Shown here: positions 27,584 through 39,300 of the stretch, in pieces | How positions within the stretch are numbered: the first letter of the stretch is position 1 | How the letters are laid out: each line of letters starts with the position of its first letter | From: Mycolicibacterium frederiksbergense | Lineage (GTDB): Bacteria; Actinomycetota; Actinomycetes; Mycobacteriales; Mycobacteriaceae | Assembly: GCF_029893345.1 (NCBI RefSeq) | Contig: NZ_JARXVE010000004.1 | Location: 434,001 to 498,000, forward strand | Direction of reading: 5' to 3' | Length of the DNA: 64,000 nt | The notes under the pieces: generated by a model | Told to the model about the DNA's origin: nothing | The model's input: the letters and a program-made list of their open reading frames with translations, nothing else | Database searches by the model: none | Made by a program: the position numbers and the translations under genes

Positions 27584-28851
27584 AACTCACCTTTCACCAG
27601 TTGGCTCACCGCGGTGGCGATTCCGTGGCTGACCGCCAGGTCGGCGAAGTCGTCGGCCGGGCAGCGTCCCTGCTGGACCGAACGCACCAACTGCCCCATC
27701 GATTCCACCAATTCCGCCGGGGCCCGCTCCGCGGCCGCCGATACGCAGGTGATCGCGGATTCCTGCAGGCGCCGGTCGGCCAGGCCGATCCGGGCCGCCC
27801 GATCCCATGCGGTGGCCACCGGGGCGGTCGCCGCGGCGGCGATCGCGGCGGCGCCGGGGTCGTCGAGCAGCGTGGTGAGCGTGAACACCACCGCGGGCCA
27901 CAGCGCGTCCGGCACGCTGTCCAGGTACCGGATCTCCAGCCAGCGGCGCGGTCGCACCGGCGGGAACAGCGTGGTCAGGTGGTATTCGAGGTCGGCTTCG
28001 GTCGGGCGTCGGCCGCCGAGGACCGCGCGTCCGTCGGCCCAATCGGCGAACGGGACCCAGTTGGTCACCGGGACCGCCTCGGGAGCGTTGACCAGCATCA
28101 CCGGCGCCCGCAGGGCATAGCGGGCCCAGTCACTGGCCGGGTCGTCGCCGTCGGCGCCCAGGACCGGCCCGCAGCGGGCGGAATCCAGCTGCCCCCACAC
28201 CCGCTGCCGCGACGACTTCCAGCCGGTGAACTGCCCGCCGAGCAGCGGCGAATTCGCGGTGATGGCGATCATCGTCGGGCCGAGCGCATGGGCCAGGCGT
28301 ACGCGTTCCGCCCAGCCGGCCCGCGGCCCGGCGTCGAGGTTGACCTGCACCGAGGCGGTCGACGTCATCATCGCCGCACCCGGCTCGGCTGATCCGCTCG
28401 CCGCGAAGAACTGTTCCATGGCTTGATAGCGCGGGCCGGGGTTGACCCGTTGGGTGGGCCGCACCGGATCGGCGCCCAACAGCACCAGTCCCAGTCCGCG
28501 GCGGGTGAACGCGGTGCGCAGCACGGCACGGTCGGCGAGCAGGCCGGCGATGGCCGCGCACGGGCCGTCGGATGGGGGGCCGGACAGTTCGACCGCGCCC
28601 CCGGGTTCGACGGTGATCCGGCTGCCACCGGGCAGTGGCGGCACCGAAGCGATGGCCTGCGAGAGCTCATCCCAGTCCGGGCGGCGCAGCGGATCGTCCA
28701 GGTCGAAGCAGTGCGCCTCGACCTCCAGCCCGACTCGGCCGACCGGCCCGTCATGCAGGCAGCGGTCACCGATGAAGGCGGCGGCCTGTTCGGCGCTGGT
28801 GAACTCGACGGGAGATATGCGAGCTGGATGAGTCCTGACGGGTACTGCCAT
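27580..28851 (-). CDS. egtA: Glutamate-cysteine ligase EgtA
   Basis: 423 residues, ATG 28851 after a GGGAGGGGGG ribosome-binding site. It makes gamma-glutamylcysteine for EgtB. The GCS2-like core is visible in [14 protein letters not shown] (about 37-50), [31 protein letters not shown] and [17 protein letters not shown]. It is the first gene of the egtABCDE operon; the 77-bp gap to the upstream sensor-domain gene holds a CTATCT box on the minus strand that may be the operon promoter. Confidence 0.96.
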   Translation of the reverse strand: MAVPVRTHPARISPVEFTSAEQAAAFIGDRCLHDGPVGRVGLEVEAHCFDLDDPLRRPDWDELSQAIASVPPLPGGSRITVEPGGAVELSGPPSDGPCAAIAGLLADRAVLRTAFTRRGLGLVLLGADPVRPTQRVNPGPRYQAMEQFFAASGSAEPGAAMMTSTASVQVNLDAGPRAGWAERVRLAHALGPTMIAITANSPLLGGQFTGWKSSRQRVWGQLDSARCGPVLGADGDDPASDWARYALRAPVMLVNAPEAVPVTNWVPFADWADGRAVLGGRRPTEADLEYHLTTLFPPVRPRRWLEIRYLDSVPDALWPAVVFTLTTLLDDPGAAAIAAAATAPVATAWDRAARIGLADRRLQESAITCVSAAAERAPAELVESMGQLVRSVQQGRCPADDFADLAVSHGIATAVSQLVKGEF

Positions 28852-28928
28852 GGCAATCCCCCCTCCCGGTCCGCGGCGGTGTCAGACCGTCCGGTTCTGT
28901 TCCATCATCCAGATAGGACCGACATCTG

Positions 28929-29582
28929 CTACTGCCCCAGCGTGTTCTGCATAGCACCAGCCAGGACATTCACAGCTGGGCCGCCGTTGCCGGATTGGCA
29001 CACTTTGGCCTGTAGCAGTACGTTTTCCCGTTTGCGGGTGGTGGTGAAACATCGGCGGTCGGTGCCGGCCTCCTGTTTGACCCAATCGGCTGTGCTGTCG
29101 GAGGCCGGGCCACCGGTGAACGACCACACCTCGGTGACGAAGTTGTCCAGGTGCATCGCGGTGGTCTGGCCCGAGCAGCCGTTGGTGCGGTCCACGACCC
29201 GGTGGAACGCGCGATCGGCGGCATCGGTGGTGGCGAACACCCCGATCGCCTGCTTGACGAAATGGGTCTCGTCGTTGGCCGCCGTCTGTGCGGTGGCACC
29301 GTTGAACGAGGCCAGGTCCGGGTCGTTGTACACCTCGGGTAACCCGACGTCGGCCCAGTTGTTGCACACCGGGATATCCACTCCGAACCCTTGGAAGGGA
29401 ACGGTGAACTGGGACTCCCAGGCGATCGGTGCGCCGACGATATTGCCCACCGAACCCTTGGGCATGACGGCGTAACTCACCACACCGGGATCCGACGGAC
29501 GCGCACCGACTGGTGCAGCCAATGCCAGCGCGAGACCGGCCAGCCCGAAACCGACAGTCAGGGCACGCATGGGCTCGATCAT
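28929..29582 (-). CDS. Secreted sensor-domain protein (PknH extracellular-domain type; Rv3705c-like)
   Basis: 217 residues from ATG 29582; ATG 29570 is equally possible. A signal peptide is clear (MRALTVGFGLAGLALALAAPVGA). Four cysteines (PVCNNW, NGCSGQ, DRRCFTT, KVCQSG) fit the two-disulfide PknH sensor fold, as do the VDRTNGCSG and VWSFTGG motifs. It probably acts in the periplasm or at the cell wall as a stand-alone sensor or ligand-binding domain. It follows a lipoprotein gene after 5 bp and precedes egtA on the same strand. Confidence 0.85.
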   Translation of the reverse strand: MIEPMRALTVGFGLAGLALALAAPVGARPSDPGVVSYAVMPKGSVGNIVGAPIAWESQFTVPFQGFGVDIPVCNNWADVGLPEVYNDPDLASFNGATAQTAANDETHFVKQAIGVFATTDAADRAFHRVVDRTNGCSGQTTAMHLDNFVTEVWSFTGGPASDSTADWVKQEAGTDRRCFTTTRKRENVLLQAKVCQSGNGGPAVNVLAGAMQNTLGQ

Positions 29583-29587
29583 GCCAG

Positions 29588-30109
29588 TCAGTAGACGGTG
29601 CGAGTGCAATAGGTCCGCGCGGGCGATGGATACGGCCAGGCGTACTGCCCCGTCTCGGTCGGGCAGGCGGATCCGTCCCGCACATCCAGACGCTGGGTCA
29701 CCTGGACCAGCACACCCGGACCCCGTTCGGCGCAATCGGCCAGCTCCACCATGCCGGCGGGCATACCCAGCTCGTAGCAGTGGTTGGCGACCAGATTGGG
29801 CACCAGGCACAGCCGGGCGGTCGAGGGATCGGCGATATCGGCAGGCAGATGCTGGTATTCGGCGCTCGGGCAGGTCCCGCGGCCGTCGGCGATGGCCCCG
29901 ACGGTGTAGCTGGGGTCGACGTTGCAGGACACCTTGCTGGCCCGGGTCACTTCGGGAGCCGCCGGGGTGGTGGCCGGGATACTCACACAATCGCCGACGG
30001 AGAAGGCCATGACCGCGCCGCGCTCGGATTCAGCGCCGCCGGCCGCGCAACCGGCCGCCAGGACCGGCACCGCGAACGCTGCGGCAATCAAAAACCGACT
30101 GCGCGTCAT
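29588..30109 (-). CDS. Putative lipoprotein (LppU-like)
   Basis: 173 residues from ATG 30109. A lipoprotein signal peptide ends in the lipobox LAAGCA (Cys near residue 21). The mature part starts with an FSVGDCVSIP segment and has several paired cysteines (VSCNVDPSY, GTCPSAEYQ, ARLCLVP, HCYELGM, ADCAERG, SACPTETG, YCTRTVY). This fits a small disulfide-stabilised envelope domain related to mycobacterial LppU. It lies between furA and the sensor-domain gene on one strand, a likely envelope/stress cluster. Function unknown. Confidence 0.75.
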   Translation of the reverse strand: MTRSRFLIAAAFAVPVLAAGCAAGGAESERGAVMAFSVGDCVSIPATTPAAPEVTRASKVSCNVDPSYTVGAIADGRGTCPSAEYQHLPADIADPSTARLCLVPNLVANHCYELGMPAGMVELADCAERGPGVLVQVTQRLDVRDGSACPTETGQYAWPYPSPARTYCTRTVY

Positions 30110-30170
30110 GGTTAGCGAGAATCTCACGATTCCGGGGGTGCCGCGCAGGTCTTGGTCGAATAGCTCGGGT

Positions 30171-30608
30171 CTACTCGCTGGGGCTGGTTTGGCAATCGGG
30201 GCAGATGCCCCAGAACACGACCTCGGCTTCGTCGACCGCGAAGCCGGCCAGGTCGGAGGGTTCCAGGCAGGGGGTGTCGCCTACCGCGCAATCGACATCG
30301 ACAACCGCACCGCACACCCGGCAGACCAGGTGATGATGGTTGTCGCCGGCGCGGGTCTCGTAGCGGGCCGAGGAGCCGGCCGGTTCGATGCGACGGACCA
30401 GGCCCGCGTTGACGCAGGCGCGCAGAACGTCGTACACCGCCTGGGTGGACACCGACCCGAGGTTCGCGCGGGCCATTCCGGCCACGTCGTCGGCGGTCGA
30501 ATGCGGATGATCGGCGAGGGCCTGCAGGACCGCGACCCGCGGTGCGGTGACCCGTAGACCGGCAGCGCGCAACATCGCGCTGGGGTCGTGGTCATGCACC
30601 GCGGTCAC
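30171..30608 (-). CDS. furA: Fur family transcriptional regulator FurA
   Basis: 145 residues, GTG start; a CATACT box 6-11 bases upstream predicts a leaderless mRNA. The winged helix is at about 15-75 ([24 protein letters not shown]). Zinc-site cysteine pairs are Cys96/Cys99 (CRVCG) and Cys136/Cys139 (CPDC), with the metal-sensing NHHHLVC stretch at 90-96. FurA normally represses itself and the downstream katG. Here no katG follows; a lipoprotein gene is 61 bp downstream instead. A long inverted repeat just upstream is the likely autoregulatory site. Confidence 0.93.
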   Translation of the reverse strand: MTAVHDHDPSAMLRAAGLRVTAPRVAVLQALADHPHSTADDVAGMARANLGSVSTQAVYDVLRACVNAGLVRRIEPAGSSARYETRAGDNHHHLVCRVCGAVVDVDCAVGDTPCLEPSDLAGFAVDEAEVVFWGICPDCQTSPSE

Positions 30609-30613
30609 GGATC

Positions 30614-30650
30614 CAGTATGCGCGCTCTTTGGAGTCGGTCCAAAAGAGCG
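30614..30650 (-). promoter_or_regulatory. furA promoter and putative Fur operator
   Basis: On the minus strand a CATACT -10 box (30614-30619) lies just before the GTG. Upstream is CGCTCTTT (30623-30630) paired with AAAGAGCG (30643-30650), with an inner GGA-GTCGG-TCC extension offset by one base. Operator function is inferred from position. Confidence 0.6.
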
Positions 30651-30658
30651 ACCTGTGA

Positions 30659-31084
30659 TTATGGTCGCGCGGGAGTTGCCGGTGTCATCGGGATCTCAGG
30701 ACGCTCCGAGACGCTGCCCGGCCCACTTGGACCGAATCCGCCGGGGCCGAATCCGCCGGGGCCGAACGGCGGCATCATGCCGCGCCCCGGTTCCATCTGC
30801 GGACCGTCACGGTGGAACATCATCATGCCGCCACGGTCGTGGCCGCCGCCGCCCCGATGATGACCACCGTCGGAGTGCGCGCCGAGGAAGAAGCCGGTGC
30901 CGAACACCACGGCCACGATGAAGACGATGCCCGCGGCGATGCCCACCCACGCGACGGCTTGGATGAGCCGGCTCGGCTTGTGCTGGGCCGGCGGTGCGGC
31001 CGGCGCGGCCGGCGCAGGTGCGGCCGGGGCGGGTGTGGCGACCGGTGTGGTCTCGGGTTCGGACGAGGCTGGAGTTTCAGTCAT
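30659..31084 (-). CDS. Pro/Ala- and Gly/Met-rich single-pass membrane protein (Rv3706c-like)
   Basis: 141 residues. A disordered N-terminus of Ala-Pro repeats ([13 protein letters not shown]) precedes one transmembrane helix at about 44-66 ([22 protein letters not shown]). After it come a His/Gly-rich stretch ([21 protein letters not shown]) and Gly-Phe-Gly-Pro repeats. The His/Met richness suggests metal binding, which would fit the furA neighbourhood, but this is speculative. Similar short proteins occur at this place in other mycobacteria. It is upstream of furA on the same strand. Confidence 0.7.
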   Translation of the reverse strand: MTETPASSEPETTPVATPAPAAPAPAAPAAPPAQHKPSRLIQAVAWVGIAAGIVFIVAVVFGTGFFLGAHSDGGHHRGGGGHDRGGMMMFHRDGPQMEPGRGMMPPFGPGGFGPGGFGPSGPGSVSERPEIPMTPATPARP

Positions 31085-31155
31085 TCCACGAGCATGCGAG
31101 CGCTGTTGAGGTGCTGATCAAGAATTGGCTATGAATCAGCTGTGAAAGGCCCGGG

Positions 31156-32295
31156 CTACTGCGCCCAGGGTTTGAACGGGTTCACCGCGTATTGGATGAC
31201 CCGGTACGGGGTTCCGCCGCGGGCCATGGTGTTCCACTGGCTGACGAATACCCGGACCTCGTCGAGCGTGGAACCCGGCGAGATGTACCCGCCGTAGGGC
31301 TGGGCCAGCCTGTTGATCTCCGGTGGCGGCAGCGCCTCGACCGGGTCGGGCCACTCGCCGGCGAATACGACGGTCGTCACCGGTGCGGTACCCAGGCCCG
31401 TCGGATCAGCGGCGACCCGCATCTCCATATTTCCGGTGCTGGAATTGAAGTACGACATCACCGTCTTGCCATCGATCTGGCGGACGCTCATCTCACCTAC
31501 CCAGTCGGCGAACAGGGGCGTCGGCGGCTTGCCCCAGCCGCCGGTACGTGACCAGCCCTGCCAACTGGACCGGTCGGTGAACGTCTGCGGGGTGGCCCGG
31601 TACAGGAACGGCGGGCTGCTGCGATCGAAGTTGTTGGCCAGGATGTACACCCACCCGCTGGGTGACTCGGCGGTCGGGATCGGGTCGTAGTAGCCGCTGA
31701 TCTGTGACTGGGCCCCGCCCTGATACTTGGCGTCGCGCACCGAGCCCGGCACCGTAGGCCAATTGGGCCGGGCCGCATCGGCTTTCACCAACCGGGAGCT
31801 CTGCGGTACCAGTCTGCTGGTGGTGGTCACCAACATGTAGTTCTCCCGGTTGATGGCCACCACCCCGGCCGGCAGCTGGGACCCACCGGGCGGTGTCGGA
31901 TCGGCCAGCAACGGCTTGTCCACGCCGGTGACACCCCGATAGCGCACGCCGGCGGGATCGTCGACCGAATCGGCATCGACGTGCAGCGCCACCGGCGAGT
32001 ACCAGCCGCCGAAACCGACGGCCTGCCCCGCGAAGCTGTCACCGCAGACCTGCAGCACCCGAGTGGGGAATTCCATGAACTCGCACAGGTCGGTGGCACC
32101 GATGCCGTAATCGCCGGTGGGAGTGCCGGTTCCGGCGGTCGGCCCGATCCTCAGCACCTGCCCGGGGGCCAGCGGCGGCAGCACCGGCTCGGGCCACGGC
32201 CGCGGCGGATCAGCCCCAGCCCCGGCCATCGCCGAAATGGCATTCCAGCAGAGAAAGATCGAGAGAACGCCTGCTGGAATGCGGTTTCGGCGCAA
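31156..32295 (-). CDS. DUF4185 secreted protein (Rv3707c-like), start within palindromic repeat A
   Basis: 379 residues from TTG 32295. The DUF4185 beta-propeller-like body begins near residue 40 (PLAPGQVLRIGPTAGTGTPTGDYGIGATDL) and runs to FKPWAQ. The first 22 residues are encoded by repeat A yet read as a signal peptide: basic RRNR, a hydrophobic VLSIFLCWNAISAMAGAGA and an AGA cleavage site. The only other early start, ATG 32229, lies immediately outside the repeat and leaves no export signal. The TTG is 3 bp after the asd stop, suggesting coupling. Family proteins are usually secreted; function unknown. Confidence 0.75.
   Translation of the reverse strand: MRRNRIPAGVLSIFLCWNAISAMAGAGADPPRPWPEPVLPPLAPGQVLRIGPTAGTGTPTGDYGIGATDLCEFMEFPTRVLQVCGDSFAGQAVGFGGWYSPVALHVDADSVDDPAGVRYRGVTGVDKPLLADPTPPGGSQLPAGVVAINRENYMLVTTTSRLVPQSSRLVKADAARPNWPTVPGSVRDAKYQGGAQSQISGYYDPIPTAESPSGWVYILANNFDRSSPPFLYRATPQTFTDRSSWQGWSRTGGWGKPPTPLFADWVGEMSVRQIDGKTVMSYFNSSTGNMEMRVAADPTGLGTAPVTTVVFAGEWPDPVEALPPPEINRLAQPYGGYISPGSTLDEVRVFVSQWNTMARGGTPYRVIQYAVNPFKPWAQ
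32230..32292 (-). repeat. Palindromic repeat element, copy A
   Basis: Arms CGCCGAAATGGCATTCCAGC (left) and the reverse complement on the right pair over 22 bp with two mismatches. The 19-nt loop read on the minus strand (TTCTCTCGATCTTTC core) aligns with the loops of copies B-D, so the element has a direction. It lies 6 bp after the asd stop and encodes the N-terminus of the DUF4185 protein. Confidence 0.85.
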
Positions 32296-32298
32296 GGG

Positions 32299-34609
<2,311 letters not shown>

Positions 34610-34695
34610 TAGCAGTCCTTCTAAAGGCGGGAATGAGTCCCACCAAGGATAAGGGAGACGCGCGCGCGATTTTTTCCGCCGGTAGCTTGGCGGAC

Positions 34696-35295
34696 GTGTC
34701 TGACGCGCCGAGCGGCCGGTTGGCCGTCACCAGTGTGCCCATCCACCCCGATCTCGCGGCCCGTTGGAGCCCGCGGGCCTTCGACCCCGATGCCACCGTT
34801 AGCCCTGACCAGTTGACCGCGGTGCTGGAAGCCGCGCGTTGGGCTGCCAGTTGGGGTCAGCGCGAGCCGGTGCGGTTCGTGGTGGGTACGCGCGCTGAGG
34901 AGACTTTCACCACATTGGCCGGGCTGCTCAAGCGCGGCAACAGCTATGCGCATGCGGCCGGGGTTCTGGTTCTGGTGTGCGTCGATGAGGGCGAGGACGA
35001 GCACACCGCCCGGTATGCGGCGGTCGACGCGGGAGCAGCCATCGCACAACTGACCATCGAGGCGGTATCGCGTGGATTGATCGCCCATCCGATGGCCGGC
35101 TTCGACGTCGAGGGTGCCCGGGCCGCGTTCGGCGTCCCCGATGGGGTGCGGCCGTTGGCTGTGGTGGCGCTGGGCACGCTGGGCGATTACGCCGAGGTCG
35201 ATGACGCCATCGCCGAACGGGACAGCCGGCCGCGGGCGCGGCTGTCGTTGGACCAGATCGCCTTCCGCGATCGCTGGGGCCATCCGCTGATCTGA
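34696..35295 (+). CDS. Nitroreductase family protein
   Basis: 199 residues from GTG 34696, chosen because a TAGCTT box lies 8-13 bases upstream (leaderless pattern); an in-frame start at 34633 would overlap the ask promoter. FMN-binding nitroreductase features are [37 protein letters not shown], and [27 protein letters not shown] with a [13 protein letters not shown] tail. It is short but complete. The substrate is likely a small electrophile or quinone. It is divergent from ask. Confidence 0.88.
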   Translation: MSDAPSGRLAVTSVPIHPDLAARWSPRAFDPDATVSPDQLTAVLEAARWAASWGQREPVRFVVGTRAEETFTTLAGLLKRGNSYAHAAGVLVLVCVDEGEDEHTARYAAVDAGAAIAQLTIEAVSRGLIAHPMAGFDVEGARAAFGVPDGVRPLAVVALGTLGDYAEVDDAIAERDSRPRARLSLDQIAFRDRWGHPLI

Positions 35296-35309
35296 CCGTG
35301 ATCACACGA

Positions 35310-35344
35310 ACCGGCCGCCACGAGTCGTACTCGCGGCGGCCGGT
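35310..35344. terminator. Bidirectional hairpin between convergent genes
   Basis: ACCGGCCGCC (35310-35319) pairs with GGCGGCCGGT (35335-35344). Inside, after one A-C mismatch, CGAGT pairs with ACTCG around a 3-nt loop. It separates the convergent nitroreductase and small secreted protein genes; there is no T-tract. Confidence 0.7.
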
Positions 35345-35359
35345 CTGGAGGATGGCGGA

Positions 35360-35578
35360 TCACCTGTTCTGCAGGATGGCCACCCGCTGCGGACCGTGGT
35401 GGTTGTACCAGCCCGGCATGACGTCCGGCGCCGGCGAGGCGTAGGTGTCGGGGCTGTAGCGGTTGCCCGATCCTTCGGGTCCCTGCGCGGCGGCTGTCCC
35501 GGCCAGGCCCAGTGCGGCGGCGCCGAGGATGCCGGCGGACAGGACGGGCAGCGCCAGAGCCTTGGTGATGTTCATCAT
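35360..35578 (-). CDS. Small secreted protein, 72 residues
   Basis: The start is one of two adjacent ATGs, after a GAAGGATTCG ribosome-binding region. A clear signal peptide (ALALPVLSAGILGAAALGLAGTAAA) ends at AAA-QG. The mature part is about 42 residues, rich in Pro, Tyr and Asn (SGNRYSPDTYASPAPDVMPGWYNHHGP) with no cysteine. It resembles short mycobacterial secreted proteins of unknown role. It is divergent from the leuA leader region. Confidence 0.75.
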   Translation of the reverse strand: MMNITKALALPVLSAGILGAAALGLAGTAAAQGPEGSGNRYSPDTYASPAPDVMPGWYNHHGPQRVAILQNR

Positions 35579-35782
35579 TGTTGCGAATCCTTCTGTCTCA
35601 GTTGGTTTTTCGTTTTCGGTTTCGGCTTGTTCGGCCGCTGAGACAAGACTGCGGCCTGGACGACTCCAGGTCTGTCGGGCAACCGGATGATGGGGATGTT
35701 GAAGCTGGGGTCCCCCAATCGGGGGACGAGCGCATCGGGCGCGCGTTTTGGCGTGGGATTGACCCGGAGTACAGTTGGCCGG

Positions 35783-35824
35783 GTGCAGCGGGTGCTCCTT
35801 CTCGGACGCCGCGACGGGGTCTGA
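35783..35824 (+). CDS. leuL-like: leuA leader peptide with three consecutive Leu codons
   Basis: GTG start, 13 residues reading VQRVLLLGRRDGV and then TGA. The codons CTC-CTT-CTC (35795-35803) lie just before the 5' arm of the terminator, which overlaps the end of this frame. A TACAGT box ends 7 bp before the GTG, so the transcript probably starts at the start codon. Leucine-dependent attenuation of leuA by a short leader peptide has been predicted in actinobacteria; this fits that arrangement. Confidence 0.8.
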   Translation: MQRVLLLGRRDGV

Positions 35825-35851
35825 TCGGACCGGCTTCCCGTCGCGGGTTTT
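35809..35851 (+). terminator. Intrinsic terminator/attenuator before leuA
   Basis: CCGCGACGGG (35809-35818) pairs perfectly with CCCGTCGCGG (35837-35846), followed by GTTTT. The 18-nt loop has an inner GGTC/GACC pairing. A ribosome stalled on the Leu codons would cover the 5' arm and keep the hairpin open. Confidence 0.8.
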
Positions 35852-35879
35852 CGCGATGCGCCGGTCGAGTCCCCTTTAA

Positions 35880-37730
<1,851 letters not shown>

Positions 37731-37780
37731 CTGACGGTGACGTAGGTCACTACGCATCCGTCAACGGCGAGGAGCGACCG

Positions 37781-38167
37781 ATGGACTGGGGTCCGACGTG
37801 GGATTTCTTGTGGCATTTCCTGATCATCTTCGCCTGGATCGCCTACCTGCTGGTCCTGTTCCAGATCCTGGTGGACCTGTTCTGGCGTGATCACAAGACC
37901 TCCGGCTGGCTGAAGGCCGTGTGGGTGATCTTCCTGATCGTGTTCCCGTGGATCACCGCGATCGTGTACCTGATCGCTCGCGGCAAGGGCATGGCCGAAC
38001 GCGCCCAGGCAGCCGCGCAGGCGGCCAAGAAGGAGACCGACGCCTACATCCGTGAGGCGGCAGGCCGGTCCCCGGCTCAGGAGATCAGCGATGCCAAGGC
38101 GCTGCTGGATGCCGGCACGATCAGTCAGGCCGAATTCGAGGGGCTGAAGGCCAAAGCGCTGAGCTAG
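37781..38167 (+). CDS. Membrane protein with PLDc_N-like N-terminus and SHOCT domain
   Basis: 128 residues, ATG after GAGGAG. Two membrane helices (WHFLIIFAWIAYLLVLFQILVDLF and AVWVIFLIVFPWITAIVYLIA) form the PLDc_N-like part. A helical linker rich in Ala/Lys leads to a C-terminal SHOCT motif (ISDAKALLDAGTISQAEFEGLKAKAL, about 101-127), a short oligomerisation module. A conserved small envelope protein of actinobacteria; role unknown. It follows leuA by 50 bp and is convergent with dnaQ. Confidence 0.88.
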   Translation: MDWGPTWDFLWHFLIIFAWIAYLLVLFQILVDLFWRDHKTSGWLKAVWVIFLIVFPWITAIVYLIARGKGMAERAQAAAQAAKKETDAYIREAAGRSPAQEISDAKALLDAGTISQAEFEGLKAKALS

Positions 38168-38188
38168 AACACCCCGGCGGGCCGGGAA

Positions 38189-39202
38189 TCAGAACAGCGT
38201 GTACTGATCGCTTTCGGCCGGGGTGTCGCAGAACTGCTCGATGTCGGTACCACCGACGACATGGGTGAGCAGGCCCATGAACGTCTCGTCATCGAGCAGC
38301 GGCACACCCAGTTCGTGGGCCTGGTAGCCCTTGCCCTGATCGGGTTCGGGCTCATTGCAGATCACCAGCGAGGTCTGCTGGTCCACCAGGTCGGTGTAGG
38401 CCAGCCCGGCGTGCAGGATGCGCTCGATGAGCTCCTCGTGGGTGCGTACCACCTCGGCAGACAGCGCGACCCGCATGCCCTGCACCAGCGGGCGCCCCGG
38501 CACGTATAGACCCGGGTTGGCGTACTCGCAGGGCAGCCGGGAGGCCAGCACCTTCAACGGCCGGAGCTCGTCATGGGTGATGTGGCCGTTGGGCCAGTGC
38601 CGCCGACCCACCTCGCGCAGCGGCAGCCACACCTTGCGGTCGCGGGCCCGGGCCAGCGTCGGTTTGAGGATCTGCGCCAGCACCAGCGCGTCGTCGAGCG
38701 CGTCGTGCGGCTTCATCTGGGTCACGCCCCAGTGCGTGGCCAGTGTCTCCAGGCGCAGGTTCTCGGTGCCCAGCGCCAGGCGGCGGGCCAACTCCACGGT
38801 GCACATGACGCTGTCGATCGGCAGCTCGGCCCCGACCAGCTCGGCCTCGGCGGCCAGGAAGCTGTAGTCGAAGCCCACGTTGTGCGCGACCAGCGTGCGG
38901 CCCCGCAGGATGTCGCTCAGCTCGTCGACGATGTCGCCGAAGGTCGGCTGGCCTTCCAGCATCTCGGCGGTGAGCCCGTGCACGTGGGTGGGCCCGGGAT
39001 CGACGCCGGGGTTCAGCAGGGTGGCGACGCTCCGTTCGACATTGCCGTCGTCGGCCACCGCGAGGGCGGCGACGCTGACGATGCGTGCCTGCCCGGGCCG
39101 GAACCCCGTGGTCTCCACGTCGACGACAGCCCAGCCCGCTCCCGGGTCGGCCGCCGGCCTGCCCCAGGTCGGCGGGGCCGTCGAGGACGGTGCTTGGCTC
39201 AC
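38189..39202 (-). CDS. dnaQ: DEDDh 3'-5' exonuclease with C-terminal BRCT (DnaQ-like, Rv3711c-like)
   Basis: 337 residues. The DnaQ-fold exonuclease has all acidic ligands: Asp28 and Glu30 (VVDVETTGF), Asp112 (HNVGFDYSFL), and His166/Asp171 (HDALDDA), i.e. the DEDDh pattern. The C-terminal 100 residues (from about 232, LYVPGRPLVQGMRVALSA) resemble a BRCT domain, as in ligase- and repair-associated exonucleases. Replicative proofreading in mycobacteria is done by the PHP domain of DnaE1, so this is more likely a repair or accessory exonuclease. It is divergent from murT. Confidence 0.9.
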   Translation of the reverse strand: MSQAPSSTAPPTWGRPAADPGAGWAVVDVETTGFRPGQARIVSVAALAVADDGNVERSVATLLNPGVDPGPTHVHGLTAEMLEGQPTFGDIVDELSDILRGRTLVAHNVGFDYSFLAAEAELVGAELPIDSVMCTVELARRLALGTENLRLETLATHWGVTQMKPHDALDDALVLAQILKPTLARARDRKVWLPLREVGRRHWPNGHITHDELRPLKVLASRLPCEYANPGLYVPGRPLVQGMRVALSAEVVRTHEELIERILHAGLAYTDLVDQQTSLVICNEPEPDQGKGYQAHELGVPLLDDETFMGLLTHVVGGTDIEQFCDTPAESDQYTLF

Positions 39203-39300
39203 ATCGTCAGGATGGCACGCCAGTCCGACAGAAGCGGACAGCCGCGCCGCAGCCGCCCTGGGTCGGCACCAAGCCGTGACATAGACCTAAAATCGCCGGA

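Noticed and set aside
37732..37765. TGACGG...CCGTCA and GTGAC-GTAG-GTCAC repeats after leuA
   Set aside because: Stems are short and nested with no T-tract; could be a promoter element, but nothing supports a firm call.
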